A stretch of 64,000 nucleotides of DNA from Mesorhizobium shangrilense (GTDB lineage: Bacteria > Pseudomonadota > Alphaproteobacteria > Rhizobiales > Rhizobiaceae), in contig NZ_JBEWSZ010000013.1 of NCBI RefSeq assembly GCF_040537815.1, positions 21,689 through 85,688 of the forward strand. The letters run 5' to 3'. A program made the position numbers and the translations under genes. This document shows positions 16,901-25,317 of the stretch, piece by piece (position 1 is the first letter of the stretch; the number at the start of each line of letters is the position of its first letter). The notes under the pieces are model-generated. The model had not been told where the DNA came from, made no database searches, and saw only the letters and a list, made by a program, of their open reading frames with translations.

Positions 16901-18147
16901 TCAGCCCGAATGATGCTTGCTGGAGAGACATACTCTTTCTGTGGTGTGGAACGCCTCCGCGCAGTATTCGACTATGGGTGCGTCAGTGACCTGTGCAGTC
17001 ATGTCCTCGTCCTTGCGGTAGTCTGCGAGTGCTCGCTCCAGTGCCGGCTGCAAAGCTGCGAAAAATGCACCTTCCATGGACGCATTGCTCATGTATGTCC
17101 CTGGGTAGCCGGTGTAGATACCGTGTTGCAGACACCTCTGAGCGAAGACCCTTCCATGCTTTTGCGAGGGCAGAACGATTCTGAACATGGTATCGCTCCG
17201 AGCACGCGCGCAGGTATTTCGCTACGCTCGAACGAGGTCTGGAACTGCCTCTTGAGCGCTAAGCCGCTCTCGGCGATGCGAGCCGCGATTTCTGCTTCTT
17301 CAGAGATTTCCTGTGTCAGGTTGCCGGCCACATAGGCCCGGTTCTCGCGCAGATAGGTATTACCAAGGTAGGCCTTGTCGGCTCCCACCATGGCACCGGC
17401 GGTGCCGACGACCGCGGAAAGGCCAATGCCTTGTGCGATCCCCTTCGCCAATGTGATGAGGTCAGCTTTCACACCGTGTTTTCGGTAGTAGCCACCCTTG
17501 GCGTAACGACGTCCGCATAGAACCTCATCAACGATAAGCAATACTCCATGCGGGCTAGCCATCCTGGAGATCTCCTGGAGCAATTCCGGAGGAAAGACCG
17601 AAGACTCAGGCGTGACGAAAATGCCCGCGACTCTCCCCTCGTTCCCGACTAGCTGCTGCTCAAGGTTATCGAGATCATATTGGAAATCCTGGATATGCTG
17701 ATCCTTGGCCGGCGGATTGCCCGACCAGGGGTGCTGTTGAAAGATGTCGTGCCACCCGTGGAAGCCAGCCGTCAGGATGACCGGCCGGCCAGTTCGGTGT
17801 CGGGCGATCCGAACAGCCGCTTCCGTCGCACAAGATCCGGTCCTCAGAAAGAACACTCTGGAATTGCTTGGGAACATCTCCGAGATTTTCCCGGCGAGTA
17901 TCTGGCGTTGCTCACTCACCGGAGATGGCAGAATATCAGTTTCTCGCTCCATCGCCTGCGCAAGCTTGGCCTTGAACACTGGGTCATTGTTGCCCAAGGG
18001 CGAAGCCCCGCTGCAGGACGTCATATCCAGATAGATCTTGCCGTTGATATCCTCCGCCATCCCGCCATTGGCGGACCGGAATATGATGGATGACCGGGTG
18101 TCACGCTCCCATTCCGCCAAATGCTCGGTAGCTCCAGGATCGAGCAT
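16901..18147 (-). pseudogene. Class-III aminotransferase (GSA-aminomutase-like), frameshifted near 17190
   Basis: This is a PLP-dependent class-III aminotransferase. Recognisable features are RTGSCATEAAVRIAR, GFHGWHD, the PLP-binding aspartate in LIVDEVLCGRR and the PLP lysine in LITLAKGIAQG. The first frame runs from 18147 to about 17190. The natural C-terminus (FRIVLPSQKHGRVF... GIYTGYPGTYMSNASMEGAF) continues in another frame to 16901. One lost or gained base at about 17190 explains this. As written the protein lacks its C-terminal domain and is probably inactive, unless this is a sequencing error. It lies 12 bases after the GMC oxidoreductase gene. Together they could convert an alcohol to a ketone and then to an amine. 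Confidence 0.82.
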
Positions 18148-18159
18148 CGAAATTGCCCC

Positions 18160-19650
18160 TTACTTGACTGACATGGCCATTCGCCTGGCGTTGGCCATGA
18201 ATGTGTGTGTCGGATTGCTGCTCCCCGCGAAGTTCATAACGGAGCCATCCATGACATGGATGTTGGTGAACCCGTGGACCCTGCCGCAGCTGTCTACCAC
18301 CGAGGTCCTCGGATCACATCCGGCACGCATCGTGCCGTGCAGGTGGCCGCTGCCTTTTCCATGGGAAGATGGCTCTCGCTCGATGCGGAATGCGCCAAGA
18401 TGGCGCAGAATGTCATCCGCGCGGTCGGCGAGAAAATTTATTCGCGCACGGTCATTTTCGGAGTTTCGGTATTCGAAACGGATGTAAGGGATACCGTACT
18501 GGTCAACGGCCTCGTCAAGCACGACGCGATTATGCGACCATGGCTCTTCTCCAGCTGTGTAGTGCAGGCGCACAAGGCCGACGTTCTTATCCGGCGAGGG
18601 GAAATTCGCTTCATAAATGAGGCCGCCAAATCTGCATGGCACGTCGTTATGCTCGTAGAAGTCATCGGTATAAACCGTCGCATGCGGTCCCCAGTGCGGA
18701 GCAAATGCACCGGAGCCGCGATCGGCCGGTTCCATGTAGCCGACGGAGTAGCCTTTAATCTTGAATGAGAGGCCCCGCCCAACGAGGCCGGATTCGTTTC
18801 CTATTCCCTTCGGTGCATGCCCACTCTTCGACCGAAGCATCAATGCCGCTGATTGTATCGCGTTTGCGCAGACGATGACCCTTTCAACTGGGATCCGGAT
18901 CAGTTCCGATGAGAGCGGCACATAGCACTCAAGGGCTTCAGCCCGACCGTCGTCCCGCATTTCGATCCGGTTGACGAAACAGCCGTATAGAACCGAGATC
19001 GTTCCTGGCAGGGGAGAGTCATCCAAAATGTTTCTTGCAAGCACTGATGCTCTCGCATCCGTAGGGCACACCAGATCATCGCAAGCCGAACAATTGGTGC
19101 ATCCCTTGTTGGTCCTTGGCGGCCTGATTGCCAGGGGGATGCTCTTTGATCTTATGCTGAGTTCCTGCATTGCATTGGATAACATCAACCCACGCGGACT
19201 GGCTGGATACGATAGGAACCCATTCGCACCACTGACCTCCAGGAGATGCTCGATCTCCGAATAGTAGGGTTCAAGATCCTGGAGGGTAATGGGCCAATTA
19301 ATCTCCATGTCAGTCGCAAGATATTGGGAGACTGACAGATCTGCTTGTCGGTACCTGAACGTTATCCCGTTGTAGAACGGCATCCCGCCGCCGACGCAGC
19401 ACGCTGTCCATGGGTTACCATCGGCGGGGCCGTTGGAAGTGAGTGCCTTGCTGTAGGCCGCTTGATGAGGCTCAAGCATGGCGCCAGGGGAAACCAGGCC
19501 TCCATATTCCAGGACGGCCACATGGCAGCCCCTTTCCGCAAGTGTTCGGGCGACGATCGATCCAGATGGCCCGGAGCCGACGATAACCGCATCGAAGTTT
19601 GTGTAATTACATGAGTCCGCTGCAATGTGTCTGATGTCCGTCACGGTCAA
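18160..19650 (-). CDS. GMC-family oxidoreductase (sugar or cyclitol dehydrogenase-like)
   Basis: This 496-residue FAD enzyme oxidises an alcohol. It has the N-terminal FAD motif VIVGSGPSGSIVARTL, the ADGNPWTACCVGGG segment contacting FAD, and a C-terminal active site with GHLHGTMRAGCD and SSNPTHTFMANARRMA (His/His or His/Asn pair). A cysteine cluster GCTNCSACDDLVC near residue 185 resembles that of gluconate and fructose dehydrogenase-type subunits. No signal peptide is evident, so a cytoplasmic location is likely. Start is TTG 19650 with AGGAG upstream; a GTG at 19644 is an alternative. It is followed by an aminotransferase gene, which suggests oxidation of a ring hydroxyl before transamination. 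Confidence 0.85.
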   Translation of the reverse strand: MTVTDIRHIAADSCNYTNFDAVIVGSGPSGSIVARTLAERGCHVAVLEYGGLVSPGAMLEPHQAAYSKALTSNGPADGNPWTACCVGGGMPFYNGITFRYRQADLSVSQYLATDMEINWPITLQDLEPYYSEIEHLLEVSGANGFLSYPASPRGLMLSNAMQELSIRSKSIPLAIRPPRTNKGCTNCSACDDLVCPTDARASVLARNILDDSPLPGTISVLYGCFVNRIEMRDDGRAEALECYVPLSSELIRIPVERVIVCANAIQSAALMLRSKSGHAPKGIGNESGLVGRGLSFKIKGYSVGYMEPADRGSGAFAPHWGPHATVYTDDFYEHNDVPCRFGGLIYEANFPSPDKNVGLVRLHYTAGEEPWSHNRVVLDEAVDQYGIPYIRFEYRNSENDRARINFLADRADDILRHLGAFRIEREPSSHGKGSGHLHGTMRAGCDPRTSVVDSCGRVHGFTNIHVMDGSVMNFAGSSNPTHTFMANARRMAMSVK

Positions 19651-20258
19651 TAGTCTCCTGTGGGGTGTGCGGTAGCTGGCCAGCGGGCGGTGCTCGCGAT
19701 GGAGGCCAGGAGGTGCTTATACGGGCCACGTAGTGGGGAACCGCGATGCCTGCCGGGCCGGTGGCAGGGTGACGGTAGTTGACGAAGAGGCCGTCGTAGG
19801 TACGCGCGACCCAGAGGTACACTTCGTCCGGGTCGCTGCTGCGGCCGCAGAGGATGACAATCCGCCAAAGTGTTCCAGTCTCGGGCACCGGGGGTGCGAC
19901 GAAGGTCACTGTACGAAACCATGAAGGGGTCGCGGAGGGGTCGGCCGAGGAACTCCTCCACTCGGGGTATGGGTATCTGGGCCAGGTCCTTCACTCCGTC
20001 GAGGCCGGAGACCGCGGAGCGCACCGCCTCAGCGAAGGAGTCGGTTGCGCTTGCAGGGAAGGTGATGGGGCCCATACCTACGTACCAGCCGATGGAGGAC
20101 CGCGAGGGACCCGTCAGGGTGTCGAGCAGGACACTGAGCAGAGTGGTGCCGGAGCGGTTCTCACCGCCGAGCAGGACAGGGTTAGAGGGCAGGGCGAGAG
20201 GAGGGGACACGTCTTTGTCCATGCCCACATTTACTAGGAGAGGTTTGGAAGTGTTCAC
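19607..20258 (-). pseudogene. Degenerate sulfotransferase gene
   Basis: The N-terminal part has a PAPS-binding P-loop, GGENRSGTTLLSVLLDTL, typical of sulfotransferases. A GTG at 20258 follows GAGGAG closely and is the best start. After about residue 115 the best codon bias switches frame (PPVPETGTLWRIVILCGR onwards, ending at 19607), and the downstream PAPS-binding region expected in a full enzyme is missing. Total coding length is well below the roughly 300 residues of the family. It is the first gene after the sigma-54 promoter at 20432 and overlaps the start of the GMC gene. It is probably a remnant. Confidence 0.6.
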
Positions 20259-20431
20259 TTTCGTCTCCTCAAGCACGAGACTTTAGGCGACGCGATCACT
20301 GCCGGACCGGTACCCCTCGGGAGGTGGCGTAGCCAGAATTCATGCGCATCGACCTCAGATGGCTTTTTGAGCCCCCTGGAAGAGGTTTTGGGAGACTTCT
20401 CCTCAGTCCGTACTCGTCTTGCGGATAGCCT

Positions 20432-20447
20432 TGCATGTACCGTGCCA
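20432..20447 (-). promoter_or_regulatory. Sigma-54 promoter of the sugar-modifying cluster
   Basis: On the minus strand this reads TGGCACGGTACATGCA: perfect -24 box, GC at the right place in the -12 box. It lies 174 bases before the first start codon of the cluster and about 60 bases downstream (on the minus strand) of a NifA site. Confidence 0.75.
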
Positions 20448-20508
20448 AAGCAGAAAGCATTTGAAAACATCTGATTGGTCAGATTCTGTTACGTTGCATA
20501 CCCGACAT

Positions 20509-20524
20509 TGTCGGGTATTGGACA
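20509..20524 (-). promoter_or_regulatory. NifA upstream activator site
   Basis: TGTCGGGTATTGGACA matches TGT-N10-ACA. It overlaps a perfect 21-base palindrome at 20498-20518. The site begins with the same TGTCGG as the one before iscN at 55916. Confidence 0.75.
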
Positions 20525-20650
20525 ACGATGGCGCATGATGCATGCTTTATCTTAGAGTTCTGTCCGCAATTCTTGGGACAGCGCCGGGCAACTATGGGCC
20601 GGAATGATCAGCGCGCCACTGCCGGCAGGCTGATGAGAGGATCATCTGAC

Positions 20651-20992
20651 ATGAAACAACTGCTTTACGCCGCAACTGGCTTTGCCGCTGTCACCTTCCT
20701 GCCGAGCGCCGCACTGGCTCAGGATGCCTCTTGGAGCGTCATCTGGCGTTCGATAGCTTTCTTGTCAGCTTCTTCGCCTTTCCCACTCATTGCCGTGATA
20801 TCCCCAACAAACCGCTGCTCTATAATGTGGGGATCTTCTGGTTCTCTGCTTCACGCTCATTGCATTGATCGCGAAGGAAAATCGAAGCGACAGGAGCAGC
20901 GCGGCGAGCGGCCCGAGGACCCACCACACTTTGGCCGAAACCGTAAGGAGGGCGAACGATATGGCTATGGCCAGCAACAGGGCCCGCCATAG
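20651..20992 (+). CDS. Possible small secreted protein, likely decayed
   Basis: The first 24 residues from ATG 20651 form a good signal peptide (charged start, hydrophobic core, ...SAALAQD cleavage region). After about residue 30 the composition becomes unlike a folded protein. The opposite strand of 20765-20977 reads as hydrophobic segments, so two old fragments may overlap here. No sigma-54 box was seen on this strand between the NifA site at 20509 and the ATG. The rest of 20525-21028 shows no other gene. Confidence 0.3.
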   Translation: MKQLLYAATGFAAVTFLPSAALAQDASWSVIWRSIAFLSASSPFPLIAVISPTNRCSIMWGSSGSLLHAHCIDREGKSKRQEQRGERPEDPPHFGRNRKEGERYGYGQQQGPP

Positions 20993-21028
20993 GATCGGTT
21001 GCGAGCGAGCTCTAAATATGGGCCAGGT

Positions 21029-21520
21029 CTAGCAATGATCGGTCTGCCCTCTTCGGTTTGTGACGGCATCGAAGGGAGGCGAAATTCCACTCTCGCGCTG
21101 AGCGAGTAGGTTAAAATCGGCGATCGGACGCCGGTCGGGCGTCTTGTCGACCGCCTTGCGTAGACACTCATTCATATCGAGGACGTAAGTGGCCCACATG
21201 CCGTAGCGCGCTGCCATCGCGTAGTTCTGAACGGTCAGATACTGGCCGTTCACGGGGTAGGGCGCGGCGACCCGCGCCCATCCGACACGCAGCATTTCGA
21301 GGGCGAGATCCTCGCCGCCCGTTGCGCAGCGACCGAGCGGCACACCGTCATGGCTGTAGCCGAGAACAGCACATTCGACGCTTTTGTTGCCGACAGTGCG
21401 TTTCAGCCATGCCTTGGCGAGCGGATCGCATAGGACCGGGGGCGGCGCCTTGATCTTGTCGCGGGCCTCCCATTTGGGATTGAGCGCCCATTGCGGCAGC
21501 CCGCATCCATCTACTGACAT
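21029..21520 (-). CDS. Staphylococcal nuclease-like domain protein, N-terminally short
   Basis: This 163-residue protein resembles thermonuclease (SNase) domains of rhizobial exported proteins in the part WLKRTVGNKSVECAVLG to EMLRVGWARVAAPYP. The usual signal peptide and first strand with the metal-binding aspartate are absent, and DGVPLGRC replaces the usual active-site D-x-x-G-R pattern. It may be inactive or truncated. It starts 21 bases after the S46 peptidase gene and would be cotranscribed with it. Confidence 0.5.
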   Translation of the reverse strand: MSVDGCGLPQWALNPKWEARDKIKAPPPVLCDPLAKAWLKRTVGNKSVECAVLGYSHDGVPLGRCATGGEDLALEMLRVGWARVAAPYPVNGQYLTVQNYAMAARYGMWATYVLDMNECLRKAVDKTPDRRPIADFNLLAQRESGISPPFDAVTNRRGQTDHC

Positions 21521-21541
21521 TTGCCAACGTTTTCTATCCGC

Positions 21542-23701
21542 TCAGGAGCGCGACGCCGGCCGCACTCCCATTTCCTTGAGCAGCCGGCCCGCGCCGTCGA
21601 TCTTGTCCATGGTCCAGAGCATGAAGCGACTGTCGACATGGATGCTGCGATTGCGATCCGCGTCAGGGGCCCAGTCCGAGATCACGCCCTCGAGCGTGCC
21701 GTCGAACGCGAGACCGACGAACTCGCCGCGCCCGTTCAGCGTCGCCGAGCCGCTGTTGCCGTTGGTGATGTCGACCGTGGACATAAAGTCGACCGGCAAC
21801 GTGCCCAGCGCTGGCGCGACATATGGGCCATAATCCTTGGCCCGAATCGCGGCAACCGCGGCATCCGGCGCATCGAACTCGCCCTTGCCAGTGTGCTTGG
21901 CCAGTAGTCCCTCGGCCGTGGTGAAGGGCGTCCAGATCTGCCCGTCGCGCGTTCGCCCTGTCACCTTGCCCCAGGTGATGCGCAGCGATCCATTCGCGTC
22001 CGGATACACGGGCCGGCCGATCGCCTGCCGATAGGCACGCAGGCCCTGCACATAGGTCGCGCGGGCCGCCTGCGTGCGGCCGGCGCGGTCTTTCTTCACG
22101 CCCTCCGCAGCTATGTCGCCAGGATAGAGCGCGACCGCCAGTTTAATGAAAGGATCATCCGACGCCTCGAAGGCAGTAGCCGGCTTGCCGAGCCAGCCGA
22201 GCCGCGTGGCCGTGTCGGCGAGTTTGGTGTCTGCATAAAGTCGGTCAAGGCCGATTTGGTCCAGAGCGGTCTCGAACGCAGTATTGCGATCCTTCGCGTC
22301 CAGCCGGCGATATACATCGAGCGCGGCCTCGAAGAGCTTGCGATCGATGTCGGGCAGATAACGGCGTTCGATCTGCGTCAGTTGATCGACGGTCTTGTTG
22401 CGGTTACGATCCTGAAAGCCGCTTTCGCGGTCTTCATCGGGCTTCTCGTGCTCCTTCGCCCAGCGATAGAGAGTGCGCGCGGATGAGAGGATTTGCGCGC
22501 GGCCCAAAAGCGCCTGCCGCAGTCCCTCGAGCGAGGCCCGGCTGTTCTCGGCCACCATGGCGTCCAGTTCGCGGATTGCTGCGCCATAGCGCGCCTGCCG
22601 CGCGGAATCGTCAGCAACCCAGTCGCGATAAGCTTTCTCCTCGTTGGCCTTGCGAGCGGTGAGCCCAATCGCATCGGCGCCGGCGAGATCGCCCGCCAGC
22701 TTCTTCTCGTAGTTTTCCACGCCTTGCAGGATGGCGGCGTAGCGGATCTGCGCGTCACGATTGCCTGCCGTGGCCTGCTTGATCTGGGCGGCATAGTCCG
22801 ACAACAAATGCTGCAGCAGCGGTTCGAAGTGCGCGAAGTTGAACCGTACTTCGCCGGCGGTGCGCAACCGATTGGTCGTCGCCGGGAAGCCGGCGACCAT
22901 CACGAAATCGCCTTCTTGGACGCCTTCAGGGGCGATGCGCAGCCAGCTCTTCGGCCGGTAAGGTACATTGTCGCGCGCATAATGGCGGGAGGAACCATCA
23001 CGAGCGACATAGGCGCGATAAAAGCCGAAGTCGCCTGTGTGGCGCGGCCACGTCCAATTGTCCGTTTCGCCGCCGAAGTTACCGATGCCGAGCGCGGGCG
23101 CATAGACGAGGCGCACGTCCTGAATTTCGAGCTTCTGCTGGAGATAGTAGGAGGCGCCGCCATAATAGGCCCCCACGTCGCAGCGGCGATTGGGCTGTTT
23201 TTCACATGCGGCGATCAGCGCCTTGCGGTTCGTGTCGAGCCGTTCATTGCGGGCAAAGCCGTTCAGCTTGTCCGAAACGCCCTTGAGCATGCCGGCGGTC
23301 ACATCCCGCATATCCTCGATCACATAGATGCGGCTGCCGGGCGCCGCGGGCAATTCTTCACCCAGGCTCTTCGCCAGAAAGCCGTTTGTGAGATAGTCCT
23401 GGCCCTCCCTGCTGTTGTACTGGATCGATCCGAACACGCAGTGATGATTGGTCGCGACCAGCCCTTGTGGACTGACGAAGGAGGCGGAGCATCCGCCCAG
23501 TGATACGATCGCGTTGAGCGGGTCAGCGTCCAGACGGCGCAGCTGGGCGGGATCGATCTGGAGCCCATCCGCGCGCATGGCCGCGCCCACTTCCGCAGTC
23601 TGGCCCGGCATCCACATACCTTCGTCCGCCGTCGTAGCGGTGACCGTCCAGAGCAAGGCGATGGCAGTTGCTTGGGCCAAACATTTCACATTCGAGTTCA
23701 T
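21542..23701 (-). CDS. S46-family dipeptidyl peptidase (DPP7/DPP11-like), periplasmic
   Basis: This serine exopeptidase of 719 residues removes N-terminal dipeptides from oligopeptides. A signal peptide is seen at residues 1-26. The chymotrypsin-like halves show the catalytic histidine in VATNHHCVFG, an aspartate region near GGETDNWTWPRHTGDF, and the serine in DITNGNSGSATLN. The helical domain lies between them. The substrate-selecting segment reads LAFDGTLEGVISDW. ATG 23701 is chosen because the signal peptide starts there. S46 peptidases are best known from Bacteroidetes and some Xanthomonas or Sphingomonas relatives. Upstream (23884, 23934) are a sigma-54-like promoter and a NifA site, so nodule expression is plausible. 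Confidence 0.9.
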   Translation of the reverse strand: MNSNVKCLAQATAIALLWTVTATTADEGMWMPGQTAEVGAAMRADGLQIDPAQLRRLDADPLNAIVSLGGCSASFVSPQGLVATNHHCVFGSIQYNSREGQDYLTNGFLAKSLGEELPAAPGSRIYVIEDMRDVTAGMLKGVSDKLNGFARNERLDTNRKALIAACEKQPNRRCDVGAYYGGASYYLQQKLEIQDVRLVYAPALGIGNFGGETDNWTWPRHTGDFGFYRAYVARDGSSRHYARDNVPYRPKSWLRIAPEGVQEGDFVMVAGFPATTNRLRTAGEVRFNFAHFEPLLQHLLSDYAAQIKQATAGNRDAQIRYAAILQGVENYEKKLAGDLAGADAIGLTARKANEEKAYRDWVADDSARQARYGAAIRELDAMVAENSRASLEGLRQALLGRAQILSSARTLYRWAKEHEKPDEDRESGFQDRNRNKTVDQLTQIERRYLPDIDRKLFEAALDVYRRLDAKDRNTAFETALDQIGLDRLYADTKLADTATRLGWLGKPATAFEASDDPFIKLAVALYPGDIAAEGVKKDRAGRTQAARATYVQGLRAYRQAIGRPVYPDANGSLRITWGKVTGRTRDGQIWTPFTTAEGLLAKHTGKGEFDAPDAAVAAIRAKDYGPYVAPALGTLPVDFMSTVDITNGNSGSATLNGRGEFVGLAFDGTLEGVISDWAPDADRNRSIHVDSRFMLWTMDKIDGAGRLLKEMGVRPASRS

Positions 23702-23883
23702 GTTGATCTCGCCCCATCCTGATTCTGTTCTCCGCAGACTCGATGACAATCGGGATGGCCGGCGTCCGCCAGCGCCTGCGCTGCCGCCACTCCGTGAAGA
23801 CTGAGTGGACCGTTAACGCAAGAATCCAGATGACGCGCACCTCTCATTGTATCGGTTCCGTGCAACGTTTGCGGATCATCCGC

Positions 23884-23899
23884 AGCACTAATCGTGCCA
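23884..23899 (-). promoter_or_regulatory. Candidate sigma-54 promoter of the S46 peptidase
   Basis: On the minus strand: TGGCACGATTAGTGCT. The -24 half is perfect and the -12 half keeps GC but has GT in place of TT. It lies about 185 bases before the peptidase ATG. Confidence 0.6.
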
Positions 23900-23933
23900 A
23901 TTTCAATTACAACGTGGGGAGCCGCCCCATCTA

Positions 23934-23949
23934 TGTCCGACCTCCGACA
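23934..23949 (-). promoter_or_regulatory. Candidate NifA activator site
   Basis: TGTCCGACCTCCGACA fits TGT-N10-ACA. It is only about 35 bases from the -24 box, closer than usual, which lowers confidence that the pair works together. Confidence 0.55.
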
Positions 23950-24390
23950 TTCGTTGTAGACCCGACGCTGTCCTCGCTAGCCATGAAGCGCCGCTACCAA
24001 CGGTTGTCGCTTGGCCATTAATTGTGAGAGTGCTGTCGTTTCGGTTAGACCGGTGATTTCTCTGGGTCAGGCAGCGCGCAGAAGAGGTGTGTCGCACTGC
24101 ATTTAGATGCGAGAATACGGCGGAAGCCTTGAAACTGGGATTCTGTGCGTAAACCCTTACCTTCGCGGCGATCTCTGCCTTGGTAATTGCCGCGTAAGCA
24201 TGAGCAGCAGCGCGGGTGACGCGCTCCAGGACAGCGGCGCTGGAAAGCCAAAGCTTTATGTGTCCCTTTTCGATCTCCGGGAACTTACGCAGGAGAGCGT
24301 TAAGGTCGCCGCCGGAATATATGTCCGCTCTCTGACTTACTTTTGTGGTTCTCCAAGCGTCTTCTTCGACAAGCCAGTTCGACCGCGTGA
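23950..24390. other. Non-coding stretch
   Basis: No gene recognised. Short plus-strand frames have no ribosome site or motif. It separates the NifA-type region from the AbiE pair. Confidence 0.45.
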
Positions 24391-25317
24391 TTACTTATCA
24401 CCGATTCCCAATACTGTTGCCAGCCGGTCAGTTAAGACGGCCCTGGCCTTCGCGCTCAGCCGATCAAGGTTCTGCTGCTTGAATCTCACCGCAGGTAGAT
24501 CGGCCGCCCCGGCGACTCCGAGCTTTTCCCAGTCAGGCTCGCCCTTCTTGAAGCCAACCAGAAATTCCCGATGCGCCTGGGGCATACCGCCGATCAGGAT
24601 TTCAACGAGTTGCGCCCGCGCGGCGTGAAGCTCGGCGAGCGGTACATCCTCCTCGGTCATCCCGGCAAAGTTCCTCTCATATTCGGCCGCAATGTCCTTC
24701 TGGCCCGAGGCGATGATTTCCCCGATAGGGCGGCCATGGCTGATGAGATAGACGATAAACCCCTGGCGCAAATCGTCGGTGATCCCCTCGTTGGCTAGCA
24801 AATCCCTGATATCGAAAAGGTCGCGCGGGTGCTGCCGGTCAAGGGCCGCCATGATCTTACCCGCATATAAATCCGCAAACGAAACGACCTGGATCTCCGC
24901 GAAGCCGAATTCATCTTCTACGGCTGCCGACACGGGCCTTATTTCCGGGGTAAAAACACAGCCACGCAGAACGGGCGTGACTTCGATCTTGATCCGCGTG
25001 CGGTTCCTGTCCTGAACGACAAGGCGTGTAAGGCCGCCGTCATTCTGGCGGCTTTCAAAGACGCGCACGCCTGCGACTGCGTCTTCGATCCGTTTCTTGA
25101 TACGCAGGAGCGCAACCTCGATGGCAGCCAGTGATTCATCGCGCGGCATGACCGGTAGGAAGGTCAGGTCGATATCGACTGACAGTCGCGGCATATCGCG
25201 GACGAACAGATTGATGGCGGTGCCACCCTTGAGGGCGAAGTCCTTCTCCTCGGCAACAGCTGGGAGTGTCTGGATTAGCAAGGCGACCTGGTGGCGGTAC
25301 TGTTCACTGACCGGCAT
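24391..25317 (-). CDS. abiEii: AbiEii-family nucleotidyltransferase toxin
   Basis: This 308-residue protein is the toxin of a type IV toxin-antitoxin system with a nucleotidyltransferase fold. Key motifs are KGGTAINLFV, the metal-binding SVDIDLTF, and the later AALDRQHPRDLFDIRDLL. Related enzymes transfer nucleotides to RNA and block growth, often giving phage resistance. Its start overlaps the AbiEi antitoxin gene by 14 bases, the usual arrangement. It probably helps to maintain the mobile replicon or resist phage. Confidence 0.9.
   Translation of the reverse strand: MPVSEQYRHQVALLIQTLPAVAEEKDFALKGGTAINLFVRDMPRLSVDIDLTFLPVMPRDESLAAIEVALLRIKKRIEDAVAGVRVFESRQNDGGLTRLVVQDRNRTRIKIEVTPVLRGCVFTPEIRPVSAAVEDEFGFAEIQVVSFADLYAGKIMAALDRQHPRDLFDIRDLLANEGITDDLRQGFIVYLISHGRPIGEIIASGQKDIAAEYERNFAGMTEEDVPLAELHAARAQLVEILIGGMPQAHREFLVGFKKGEPDWEKLGVAGAADLPAVRFKQQNLDRLSAKARAVLTDRLATVLGIGDK

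Noticed and set aside
20498..20518. Perfect 21-base palindrome, considered as an operator or IS end
   Set aside because: It overlaps a TGT-N10-ACA site and the start of that site resembles the one at 55916; a NifA site explains most of it, and no IS or regulator gene is adjacent.
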